DNA of 12,093 bases from Bifidobacteriaceae bacterium (lineage in GTDB: Bacteria; Actinomycetota; Actinomycetes; Actinomycetales; WQXJ01): positions 1-12,093 of the forward strand of contig JAITLE010000089.1 of NCBI GenBank assembly GCA_031278075.1, written 5' to 3'. Positions 6,113-12,093 of this stretch are shown here, in pieces. How positions within the stretch are numbered: the stretch's first letter is position 1; the number at the start of each line of letters is the position of its first letter. The notes beneath the pieces are model-generated. The model was not told the DNA's origin. It did no database searches and saw only the letters and a program-made list of their open reading frames with translations. Both the position numbers and the translations under genes were made by a program.

Positions 6113-7963
6113 ATGAAAACCAAACCACTGTGCGCGGCCGCCTTGACCGCCGTCCTGGCGTGCGTCGGCGCCGCGCCGGCCACCGCCCAATTCACTTCAG
6201 GCCCCACTTTGACGGCCCCCGCGGCGCCAGCCGCACTCTTCGCGGATGCCGCCACGGTCACGGGCGCGGCCTGCGCCCCAGGCCAAGGCGTCACGGTCGT
6301 GGTCGACTTCTCCCCGATCCGCGACGAACTCGAGATCCGCTGCGCCCCAGGCGCGAGCGGTTCCATCGGCGACGCGTTCCTCCAGGCGGGCTTCGCTTTG
6401 GCGCCTTCCTTGGCTTGGGTCACGGTGATCGACGGCGCCGACGCCACCACACTCGGTTACGAGGGCTTCTGGGCCCTGTACACATCCACCGCGGACGGCA
6501 CTCCGGCCGGCGCCACCGGGACGGAGTGGAAGTTCGCGCAGGTCGGCGCGGACGGCGCCCACGTCCAAGCCGACCAGGCGTACCTGTTCCGCCTCCTCGA
6601 CTCCTGGGATTGCATGTTCCTCGACTATGACCCGGACTACGCCGAGCAGATGGACGACCCGTCGGTCTGCGTCCCCCAGCCACCGCTTGATCAAGTGGTC
6701 GCCCGCGACGGGTCGCAGTCGGTTTCGCCCCCCCCACGGGAGACAGCCGCCCCACCGAACGCCGCGGCCGCCGCGGGTTGGCTGGTGGCCCAGCTGACGG
6801 CATCGGGCGGCGTGTTTGAGACCGGAAGCGCGACCGATTGGGGTCTGACGATCGACGCGGTGCTCGCTCTCGCCGCCGCGGGCGTCGGCGCAGACGCGGC
6901 CGCCTCCGCGGCGCGCGAGCTGTGGCAATCCGGCGACGCGTACATCGGCGCAGCCGCCGACATCGCCACAAAGTGGCCCGCCGTGGCGAAGACGGCGCTC
7001 GCGTTGCAGGTGGCGGGCCTGCCACCAGCGACCTTCCCGGCCGGACCGGGCTACCGCAACCTGATCGTCGAGCTGCGCGGCGTCCAGAACGCGGACGGCT
7101 CGTTCGGGACCGGCGACACGGCGTTCACCCACTCGTTGGCGCTGATCGCCTTGGCCCGCACGGACGGCGGAGTCCCGCCCGTGACGGTCGACTGGTTGGT
7201 CGCCCAGCGTTGTGACGATCCGGACAACGCCGACTTCGGCTCGTTCGGTTGGGTGGCCGGCTGCGGCGCGCCGGACCAGGATGCCACCGCGATGGCGATC
7301 CAAGGGCTCGTGGCCGCAGGTTTGGCCAGCGCCCCATTGCACGATGCCGTCCAGTGGCTCGCCAGCAAACAGGACGTCACCACTGGCGGCTTCCCCTCGT
7401 CCTTCGGCGGTCCGAACACGAACACGACTGGTCTCGCTGTGAATTCGTTGCGCCTGGCGGGCGCCGCTGACGCCGGCGCGGCGCTCGGCGCCGCCGCGGC
7501 CTTCGTCGGCGGTTTTACTGTGGCTTGCGCCGACGTGTCAGCCGCGGGGAGCGTCCTGACGCTGGCCGACGTGGGCGCGATCGCGTTCGACGCGGCCGGT
7601 CTCGCCGACGCCGCCGAGTTCGGCTTGGATTCCGCCAACACCGACCAGTTCCGCAGGGCCACCAGTCAGGCGCTCCTGGCGTTGGACGCGCCCGGCCTGG
7701 TCGATCTCACTCTGGCGGGCGCCGAACCCGCCGCGCCCGGCGCGACTTGCGATGCCGCGCCGCCCACACCCGGGACGGAACCCTCGGACGGTTCCGGCGC
7801 GACCGGCGCCACGCCGACCGACGGCGGTTCTGGCGCCGCCGATCAGCTCCCGCTGACGGGCGCTCAAGCCCGTGGGATGGGGTTGGCCGCGGCCTTGCTG
7901 GTCACCGCTGGTGTGGCGTTGGCGGCGCTGAGGCGCCGTCGGTCGGCGACCCTCGAACGCTGA
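6113..7963 (+). CDS. LPXTG-anchored, transcobalamin-like surface protein under B12 riboswitch
   Basis: The 616-residue protein begins with a Sec signal peptide (basic start, hydrophobic core, probable cut after A25 in APATA). Residues ~58-166 resemble the DUF4430/transcobalamin C-terminal-like beta domain: SIGDAFLQAGF, WVTVIDGAD, EGFWALY, EWKFAQV, QADQAYLFRLLDSW. Residues ~213-535 are a helical repeat domain like prenyltransferase/squalene-oxidase or alpha6/alpha6 barrels, with recurring Gly-X-Phe starts (233-235, 329-331, 376-378, 425-427) each followed by a helix of the LALxALxxAG kind. Eight cysteines remain after cleavage and fall in four neighbouring pairs (54/77, 167/186, 367/384, 472/546). 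A Pro/Gly/Thr/Ser wall-spanning stretch leads to LPLTG (579-583), a membrane helix (~589-606) and RRRR, a sortase signal. With the riboswitch, I infer extracellular corrinoid capture. Alternatives are a polysaccharide or other ligand-binding role. Confidence 0.85.
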   Translation: MKTKPLCAAALTAVLACVGAAPATAQFTSGPTLTAPAAPAALFADAATVTGAACAPGQGVTVVVDFSPIRDELEIRCAPGASGSIGDAFLQAGFALAPSLAWVTVIDGADATTLGYEGFWALYTSTADGTPAGATGTEWKFAQVGADGAHVQADQAYLFRLLDSWDCMFLDYDPDYAEQMDDPSVCVPQPPLDQVVARDGSQSVSPPPRETAAPPNAAAAAGWLVAQLTASGGVFETGSATDWGLTIDAVLALAAAGVGADAAASAARELWQSGDAYIGAAADIATKWPAVAKTALALQVAGLPPATFPAGPGYRNLIVELRGVQNADGSFGTGDTAFTHSLALIALARTDGGVPPVTVDWLVAQRCDDPDNADFGSFGWVAGCGAPDQDATAMAIQGLVAAGLASAPLHDAVQWLASKQDVTTGGFPSSFGGPNTNTTGLAVNSLRLAGAADAGAALGAAAAFVGGFTVACADVSAAGSVLTLADVGAIAFDAAGLADAAEFGLDSANTDQFRRATSQALLALDAPGLVDLTLAGAEPAAPGATCDAAPPTPGTEPSDGSGATGATPTDGGSGAADQLPLTGAQARGMGLAAALLVTAGVALAALRRRRSATLER

Positions 7964-7978
7964 CGAAGACCGGGGCGG

Positions 7979-8017
7979 ACTGCCCGTGCCCCCTCAACCC
8001 GGGTGGGCGCGGGCAGT
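7979..8017. terminator. Bidirectional terminator-like hairpin between convergent genes
   Basis: ACTGCCCGTGCCC (7979-7991) pairs with GGGCGCGGGCAGT (8005-8017): 13 bp with a single T.G wobble and a 13-nt loop. It lies 15 nt past the surface-protein stop and just past the stop of the convergent DUF3039 gene. There is no T-run on either side, as is common in high-GC actinobacteria. Confidence 0.7.
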
Positions 8018-8024
8018 TCGGCCG

Positions 8025-8309
8025 TCAGGTCGGCAACTGCGCGAGTATCTCCTTGCAGATCGGGCAGACCGGGAACCGCGACGGGTCGCGGCTCGGCACC
8101 CAGACCTTGCCGCAGAGCGCGACCACAGGCTTGCCGGTGATCGCGGACGGGACCAGCCTGTCCTTCTTGACATAGTGGGCGAAACGCTCGTGGTCGCCTT
8201 CGCTGGCGCGAGTCTCGCCGCGGGTCAGGGTCTCGGTTCCCAACCCGGCGCCAGTCTCGCGCGAGGGCGCTGCGGGCGGGACGGGCGGTTCGGGCGAGCT
8301 CGGCGTCAT
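8025..8309 (-). CDS. DUF3039 family protein
   Basis: The 94-residue protein has a disordered Pro/Thr/Glu-rich first ~38 residues and then the compact conserved domain: HERFAHYVKKDRLVPSAITG (40-59), VVALCGKVWVPSRDP (62-76) and FPVCPICKEIL (79-89). C66 together with C82 and C85, and possibly a histidine near 40 or 45, would suit a small zinc-binding module. DUF3039 is characteristic of actinobacteria and its role is unknown. The ATG at 8309 is chosen because it follows a -10 TAGACT by 7 nt; the frame is open 40 codons further upstream but that stretch is intergenic in character. It converges on the surface-protein gene and seems to be a single-gene unit. Confidence 0.88.
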   Translation of the reverse strand: MTPSSPEPPVPPAAPSRETGAGLGTETLTRGETRASEGDHERFAHYVKKDRLVPSAITGKPVVALCGKVWVPSRDPSRFPVCPICKEILAQLPT

Positions 8310-8316
8310 CCCACCA

Positions 8317-8322
8317 AGTCTA
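8317..8322 (-). promoter_or_regulatory. -10 element, leaderless promoter of the DUF3039 gene
   Basis: TAGACT on the minus strand is followed by tggtggg and the ATG at 8309. The same hexamer at the same 7-nt distance precedes gatC. Confidence 0.6.
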
Positions 8323-8337
8323 AGAGGCATTCCCCGC

Positions 8338-8356
8338 GGCAGGGCTGAACCCTGCC
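8338..8356. promoter_or_regulatory. Perfect 7-bp inverted repeat over the DUF3039 -35 region
   Basis: GGCAGGG-ctgaa-CCCTGCC begins 15 bp upstream of the -10 and covers where a -35 would be. It could be an operator for a dimeric regulator. As a terminator it lacks a T-run and has no gene pointing into it closely. The rest of 8310-8527 shows no gene. Confidence 0.4.
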
Positions 8357-8502
8357 GAACTCCGCCAAACTCGCAATGGCCCACTGGATCGGCCGCGACA
8401 GCCCGCCGCCGCGCCGGTGACCCGTCCAACGCGCTAGTGATCCGCCCTCGCAGGTCAGCGCGCTTCGCACAGCGTCATGTCCGATCACGCCTGTGCGATC
8501 GC

Positions 8503-8524
8503 GGCGCCGCCGCAGGCGGGCGCC
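8503..8524 (-). terminator. Hairpin after gatB
   Basis: Just past the gatB stop, GGCGCCGCC (8503-8511) pairs with GGCGGGCGCC (8515-8524), giving 9 bp with one bulged base and a 3-nt loop. It is a stable GC-rich stem without a T-run and is a plausible operon terminator. Confidence 0.5.
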
Positions 8525-8527
8525 CAG

Positions 8528-10048
8528 CTAACCCAATTGCTTGAGGATCAGTTCCCTGACCCGGGCCGCGTCGGCCTGGCCGCGGGTCGCCTTCATGACA
8601 GCACCCACTATGGCGCCCGCCGCGGCGACCTTCCCGTCCCGGATCTTTTGGGCCACATCCGGTTGAGCGGCGAGCGCCTGATCGATCGCGGCCAACAGGA
8701 CCGCGTCGTCGGACACGACCGCCAGCCCGCGGGCGGCGACCACATCCTCTGGCGGCCCCTCCCCCGCGAGCACACCCTCCAACACCTGGCGAGCCAGCTT
8801 GTCGCTGATCCGACCAGATGCGATCAGCCGCTCCAAGGACGCGATGTCCGCTGGCGCGACCGGTAGCTGCGCCAGTTCGACGCCCCGCTCGTTCGCGGTG
8901 CGGGCCAGCTCTCCCATCCACCATTTCCGCGCGCCGGCAGGGCTCGCCCCGGCCACCACGCTGGCGCCGATCAGATCGAGCGCTCCGGCGTTGACGGCAT
9001 CGCGCATCTCCAGGTCGGTGAAACCCCACTCGGCTTGGAGACGGGACCGGCGCGCGGCGGGCAGCTCCGGGAGCGTCAGACGCAACTCCTCCACCCAAGC
9101 GCGGGACGGCTCGATCGGCAGCAAGTCAGGTTCGGGGAAGTAGCGGTAGTCCTCCGCCTGCTCCTTGGAACGGCCGGGCGAGGTCGACTCGCTGTCCTCG
9201 TGCCAGTGGCGGGTCTCCTGGGTGACGGGCAAGCCGGCAGCCAACAGCGCGGCCTGGCGGCGGATCTCGTGCCGGACCGACTTCTCAATCGCCCGCAGCG
9301 AGTTGACGTTCTTGGTCTCTGAGCGCTTCCCGAACGGGACCGCGGACTGGGCGACCGGGTCGGCCACGCGGGGACGCAACGACAGGTTGACATCAGCCCG
9401 GAGCGAGCCCTGGTCCATCCGGGCGTCGGAGATGCCCAACGCGATCACCAGCTCGCGGATCGCCGCCACATACGCGCGCGCCACCTCGCCCGCGCGCGCG
9501 CCAGCCCCTTCGATCGGCTTCGTCACGATCTCAATCAGCGGCACGCCCCCGCGGTTGTAGTCCACCAGCGAGTAGTCAGCCCCCTGGATGCGGCCCGAGG
9601 CGCTGCCGACGTGCGTGTTCTTCGCGGCGTCCTCCTCCATGTGCGCCCGTTCGATCGCGACACGGAAGACCGTCCCGTCAGCCAGCTCCACATCCAAGAA
9701 GCCGTCGCGGTCGATCGGGTCCTCATACTGCGAGATCTGGTAGTCCTTGGACACGTCCGGATAGAAGTAGTTCTTCCGCGCGAACGTGCAGCGCTCCGCG
9801 ATGCGGCAGTTCAGAGCCAGCCCCAAGCGGATCGCCGAGGCGACCGCCTGGTGGTTGACGGCGGGCATCGCGCCGGGCAGCCCCAGGCAGACGGGGCAGA
9901 CCTGCGAGTTCGGCGGCGCCCCGAACGCCGTCACACAAGAACAGAACATCTTGGTGCGCGTGTTCAGTTCGACGTGGACCTCGATCCCCATCACTGGGTC
10001 GAACTCAGCGATCGCCTGGTCGAACGGCGCCAGATCCGAGACGTTCAC
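8528..10048 (-). CDS. gatB: Asp-tRNA(Asn)/Glu-tRNA(Gln) amidotransferase subunit B
   Basis: The 506-residue tRNA-binding and kinase subunit phosphorylates the misacylated Glu- or Asp-tRNA and receives ammonia from GatA. It shows MGIEVHVELNT (20-30) and a zinc site of four cysteines (C36, C38, C51, C54; MFCSC and CPVCLGLPG). FARKNYFYPDVSKDYQISQY, the family block DYNRGGVPLIEIVT and EDYRYFPEPDLLPI follow, then the helical and YqeY-like tail ending in LILKQLG. The GTG start at 10048 overlaps the gatA stop as GTGA and follows a strong AGGAAGGGGG by 6 nt; the frame is open 22 codons further up but lacks such a site and lies within gatA. It is last in gatC-gatA-gatB. Whether Gln, Asn or both are made cannot be told from here. 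Confidence 0.97.
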   Translation of the reverse strand: MNVSDLAPFDQAIAEFDPVMGIEVHVELNTRTKMFCSCVTAFGAPPNSQVCPVCLGLPGAMPAVNHQAVASAIRLGLALNCRIAERCTFARKNYFYPDVSKDYQISQYEDPIDRDGFLDVELADGTVFRVAIERAHMEEDAAKNTHVGSASGRIQGADYSLVDYNRGGVPLIEIVTKPIEGAGARAGEVARAYVAAIRELVIALGISDARMDQGSLRADVNLSLRPRVADPVAQSAVPFGKRSETKNVNSLRAIEKSVRHEIRRQAALLAAGLPVTQETRHWHEDSESTSPGRSKEQAEDYRYFPEPDLLPIEPSRAWVEELRLTLPELPAARRSRLQAEWGFTDLEMRDAVNAGALDLIGASVVAGASPAGARKWWMGELARTANERGVELAQLPVAPADIASLERLIASGRISDKLARQVLEGVLAGEGPPEDVVAARGLAVVSDDAVLLAAIDQALAAQPDVAQKIRDGKVAAAGAIVGAVMKATRGQADAARVRELILKQLG

Positions 10049-11583
10049 AGCGCGCCCCCTTCCTGGGTGGTGGTCTCGAGGGCGGGCGCCTGGTCCAGCA
10101 GAGGCCCGCCCCACTTCTCATGCAGGGCCGCTTCCAGCGCTCCGCCCACTTGGTACAGGTACGCGTCGGCGCGGGCCGGCGCGAGAATCTGGACGCCGAC
10201 CGGCAGGCCGTCCTCCGCCAGCCCGCCTGGGACCGAGATCCCGGGGATGCCGGCGAGGTTGACCGGGATGGTCGCGACGTCCTGGATGTACATCGCCAAC
10301 GGGTCGTCGAGCTTGTCCCCCAGGGGGAACGCGGTTGTCGGCGTGGTGGGGCTGATCAGCACGTCCACGTCTTCCCACGCGTTCTCGAAGTCCCGCTGGA
10401 CCAAGGTTCGCACCTTCTGGGCGCTGCCGTAATACGCGTCGTAGTATCCGGCGGACAGAGCGTAGGTGCCGAGCATGATCCGGCGTTTGACCTCGTCCCC
10501 GAAGCCGGCCGCGCGGGTCGCCGCCATCACGGTCTCAACGGTGACCGGGCCTTCGGCCGGCGCCACCCGGATCCCGTAGCGCATCGCGTCGAACCGGGCC
10601 AGGTTCGAGGATGCCTCCGAGGGCATGATCAGGTAATACGCTGGCAGCGCGAACTTGAATGACGGGCAGGACACTTCCCGCACGCTCATCCCGAGCCCCT
10701 CAAGCGACGCGAGCGCCTCCTCGAAGCGGTCGAGCACGCCGCGTTGGTAACCGCGCCCGCCGAGTTCCGCGACCACGCCGACGCGCAGCCCCCGCACGTC
10801 TCCGCTCAGTCCTTGCCGCGCCGCGGCCACCACCGGCGGAACTGGCGCGTCGAGCGACGTCTGATCCTTTGGGTCGTGCCCGCCGATCACCTCGTGCAGC
10901 AGCGCCGCGTCCAAGACGGTCCGAGCACACGGCCCCACCTGGTCCAGCGACGAGGCCATAGCCACCAGCCCGTACCGGCTCACCCCGCCGTACGTCGGCT
11001 TGACGCCAACCGTCCCGGTCAGCGCCGCCGGTTGCCGGATCGATCCGCCCGTGTCGGAACCCAACGCCAACGGCGCCTCGAACGCCCCAACCGCCGCCGC
11101 CGAGCCGCCGCCGGAGCCGCCCGGCACCCGCTTGGTGTCCCACGGGTTGAGGGTCGGCCCGTACGCCGAATGCTCCGTGGACGAGCCCATCGCGAATTCG
11201 TCCATGTTCGTCTTCCCCAGCACCGGCAGCCGCGCCTCACGCAGTTTGCGCACCACCGTCGCGTCATACGCTGGCACCCAGTTCTCCAGGATGCGCGACC
11301 CGCAAGTGGTGCGCAGACCCTTCGTGGCCAGCACGTCTTTGACCGCTATCGGCACCCCCGCGAGGGTGGGCAGCTGCTCACCGGCCGCGCGGTCGGCATC
11401 GGCCGTCTGGGCTTCACGCAGGGCGACTTCCGGCAACGTCTGCAAGAACGCGTGCACGATGCCGTCCACTTGGGTTATGCGCGCCAGGTGCGCGCGCGTC
11501 AACTCCACCGAGGAGATCTCGCGGCTGGCGAGCAGTGTCGCCATCTCCGCGGCGTTCAGGCGGGTCAGGTCGGTGGCGCTCAC
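10045..11583 (-). CDS. gatA: Asp-tRNA(Asn)/Glu-tRNA(Gln) amidotransferase subunit A
   Basis: The 512-residue glutaminase subunit belongs to the amidase-signature family and releases ammonia from glutamine for transfer by GatB. The Ser-cisSer-Lys triad is complete: K82 in GVPIAVKD, S157 in RVPGGSGGGS and S181 in DTGGSIRQP. GKTNMDEFAMGSSTEHS (123-139) and VGVKPTYGGVSRYGL are also as expected, and the length is normal. The GTG start at 11583 overlaps the gatC stop as GTGA and follows GGGGGAGGA with a short 3-4-nt gap. The stop in turn overlaps gatB, so the three subunits are probably made by coupled translation in equal amounts. Confidence 0.98.
   Translation of the reverse strand: MSATDLTRLNAAEMATLLASREISSVELTRAHLARITQVDGIVHAFLQTLPEVALREAQTADADRAAGEQLPTLAGVPIAVKDVLATKGLRTTCGSRILENWVPAYDATVVRKLREARLPVLGKTNMDEFAMGSSTEHSAYGPTLNPWDTKRVPGGSGGGSAAAVGAFEAPLALGSDTGGSIRQPAALTGTVGVKPTYGGVSRYGLVAMASSLDQVGPCARTVLDAALLHEVIGGHDPKDQTSLDAPVPPVVAAARQGLSGDVRGLRVGVVAELGGRGYQRGVLDRFEEALASLEGLGMSVREVSCPSFKFALPAYYLIMPSEASSNLARFDAMRYGIRVAPAEGPVTVETVMAATRAAGFGDEVKRRIMLGTYALSAGYYDAYYGSAQKVRTLVQRDFENAWEDVDVLISPTTPTTAFPLGDKLDDPLAMYIQDVATIPVNLAGIPGISVPGGLAEDGLPVGVQILAPARADAYLYQVGGALEAALHEKWGGPLLDQAPALETTTQEGGAL
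10055..10064 (-). promoter_or_regulatory. Shine-Dalgarno of gatB
   Basis: AGGAAGGGGG within the end of gatA stands 6 nt before the GTG at 10048 and fixes that start over the longer open frame. Confidence 0.65.
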
Positions 11584-11879
11584 GGTTCCTCCCCCAGGAT
11601 TTGCGGGACCTTGAACTGGTCGCCTTCGCGTTCGGGGGCGGACTGGAGGGCCTCGTCGACGGTCAGCGACGGCTCGGCCTGGTCTGGCCGGAACACGTTG
11701 ACCAGCGGAATCGGGTGGGATGTGGCTGGCACGTCGCCACCAGCGGCCTCGCTGACGGTGCGGATCGCTTCGACTATGACATCCAATTGCGCGGCGAACT
11801 TGTCTAGTTCGGCCGGCGTGACCGCGATGCGAGCCAGCTCCGCGACGCGCGCCACTTCCTGGCGTGAGATTGCAGACAT
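11580..11879 (-). CDS. gatC: Asp-tRNA(Asn)/Glu-tRNA(Gln) amidotransferase subunit C
   Basis: The 99-residue small subunit wraps around the GatA-GatB interface and stabilises the complex. The family pattern is clear: ISRQEVARVAELARIAVT (4-21), a helix ending in a LDVIVEAIRTV stretch (32-42), the loop TSHPIPLVNVFRPDQAEP (53-70) and the terminal FKVPQILG (89-96). The ATG at 11879 begins where the family begins and lies 7 nt after TAGACT. The frame stays open 65 codons upstream, but through GC-rich repeat sequence that is open in other frames too, so the extension is not annotated. First gene of the operon. Confidence 0.96.
   Translation of the reverse strand: MSAISRQEVARVAELARIAVTPAELDKFAAQLDVIVEAIRTVSEAAGGDVPATSHPIPLVNVFRPDQAEPSLTVDEALQSAPEREGDQFKVPQILGEEP
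11588..11592 (-). promoter_or_regulatory. Shine-Dalgarno of gatA
   Basis: GGAGG, part of a longer GGGGGAGGA, lies at the end of gatC, 4 nt before the GTG at 11583. Confidence 0.65.
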
Positions 11880-11886
11880 GACTGCC

Positions 11887-11892
11887 AGTCTA
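11887..11892 (-). promoter_or_regulatory. -10 element, leaderless promoter of gatCAB
   Basis: TAGACT on the minus strand is followed by ggcagtc and the ATG at 11879. There is no Shine-Dalgarno before that ATG. A TTGCCA lies 11 nt further upstream, too close to act as a normal -35. Confidence 0.6.
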
Positions 11893-11950
11893 GAGACCCA
11901 GCGTGGCAATCGGCCGGCGCGGCGCCGACCCGCGCGGCGCCGGGCGGCAC

Positions 11951-12093
11951 CGCGCGAACCCCAGGCGCGCCCCGGCAGAACCCGGGGCGGAGTGGCGCCG
12001 CGCGAACCCCAGGCGCGCCCCGGCACAACCCGGGGCGGAGCGGCGCCGCGCGAACCCCAGGCGCGCCCCGGCACAACCCGGGGCGGAGCGGCG
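11951..12093. repeat. 48-bp GC-rich tandem repeat with internal dyads
   Basis: Three units begin at 11951, 11999 and 12047; the last is cut by the window end. The period is exactly 48 bp and units differ at about two sites (for example cagaac/cacaac and agtgg/agcgg). Each holds the 8-bp perfect dyad CGCCCCGG-N6-CCGGGGCG (11968-11989, 12016-12037, 12064-12085). A degenerate partial copy may precede 11951. Because 48 is a multiple of three, a frame open in one unit is open in all, so open frames here mean little. It lies upstream of the gatC promoter; no gene is identified in 11893-12093. Confidence 0.85.

Noticed and set aside
6113..6163. A lipoprotein signal for the surface protein, using C17 in VLAC.
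   Set aside because: The -3 and -2 residues are poor for a lipobox, a good AXA cut site follows at residue 25, and a C-terminal sortase signal already supplies the anchor.
6197..7342. A 381-codon minus-strand open frame inside the surface-protein gene.
   Set aside because: It is antisense to a gene with signal peptide, recognisable domains and sortase signal, and its translation is a Gly/Arg-rich sequence without family features.
11880..12074. An N-terminal extension of gatC by 65 codons through the 48-bp repeats.
   Set aside because: GatC homologues start at the ATG at 11879, which directly follows a -10 element; the repeat sequence is open in other frames too, so the open frame is not evidence.
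11951..12093. A CRISPR array.
   Set aside because: The units are direct tandem copies with no unique spacers.

Overview
The window reads as chromosomal DNA from a high-GC Gram-positive bacterium (Actinomycetota). Three things point there. The base composition is strongly G+C-rich with many GTG starts. The gene neighbourhoods are typical of the group: murI, a metallo-beta-lactamase-fold phosphodiesterase, rph and rdgB in a row; a DUF3039 protein; and a DUF3618 protein beside a GroES-like protein. Finally, there is an LPXTG surface protein. I cannot assign a genus. I see no insertion sequence, prophage or CRISPR array.

Layout. At the left (39-835, minus) a short unit encodes a one-pass DUF3618-like membrane protein and a GroES-like protein. 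A tRNA-Leu(UAG) gene follows on the plus strand (968-1049). From 1082 to 4230 on the minus strand lies an operon read in the order murI (peptidoglycan D-glutamate), an Rv1339-like phosphodiesterase/MBL hydrolase, rph (3' RNA trimming) and rdgB (clean-up of non-canonical purine NTPs). Divergent from murI is pncB, nicotinate phosphoribosyltransferase (NAD salvage, 4353-5693).

The most interesting part is 5694-8017. A 419-bp intergenic region carries a pair of direct repeats, a candidate promoter and a recognisable cobalamin (B12) riboswitch. The riboswitch leads into a 616-residue exported, sortase-anchored protein with a transcobalamin-like beta domain and an alpha/alpha-barrel repeat domain. 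I infer a wall-anchored corrinoid-capture protein, resembling animal intrinsic factor/transcobalamin but with the two domains in reverse order. A strong hairpin separates it from a convergent DUF3039 gene.

The right side (8528-11879, minus) is the gatC-gatA-gatB operon for the tRNA-dependent amidotransferase that makes Gln-tRNA and/or Asn-tRNA. Beyond it, a 48-bp GC-rich tandem repeat with internal dyads runs off the window end.

Expression signals are consistent. Five protein-coding units begin with a TANNNT -10 hexamer only 6-8 nt before the start codon, which suggests leaderless mRNAs. Four within-operon junctions are GTGA stop/start overlaps, which suggests translational coupling. The riboswitch-controlled gene is the one clear exception with a long leader.
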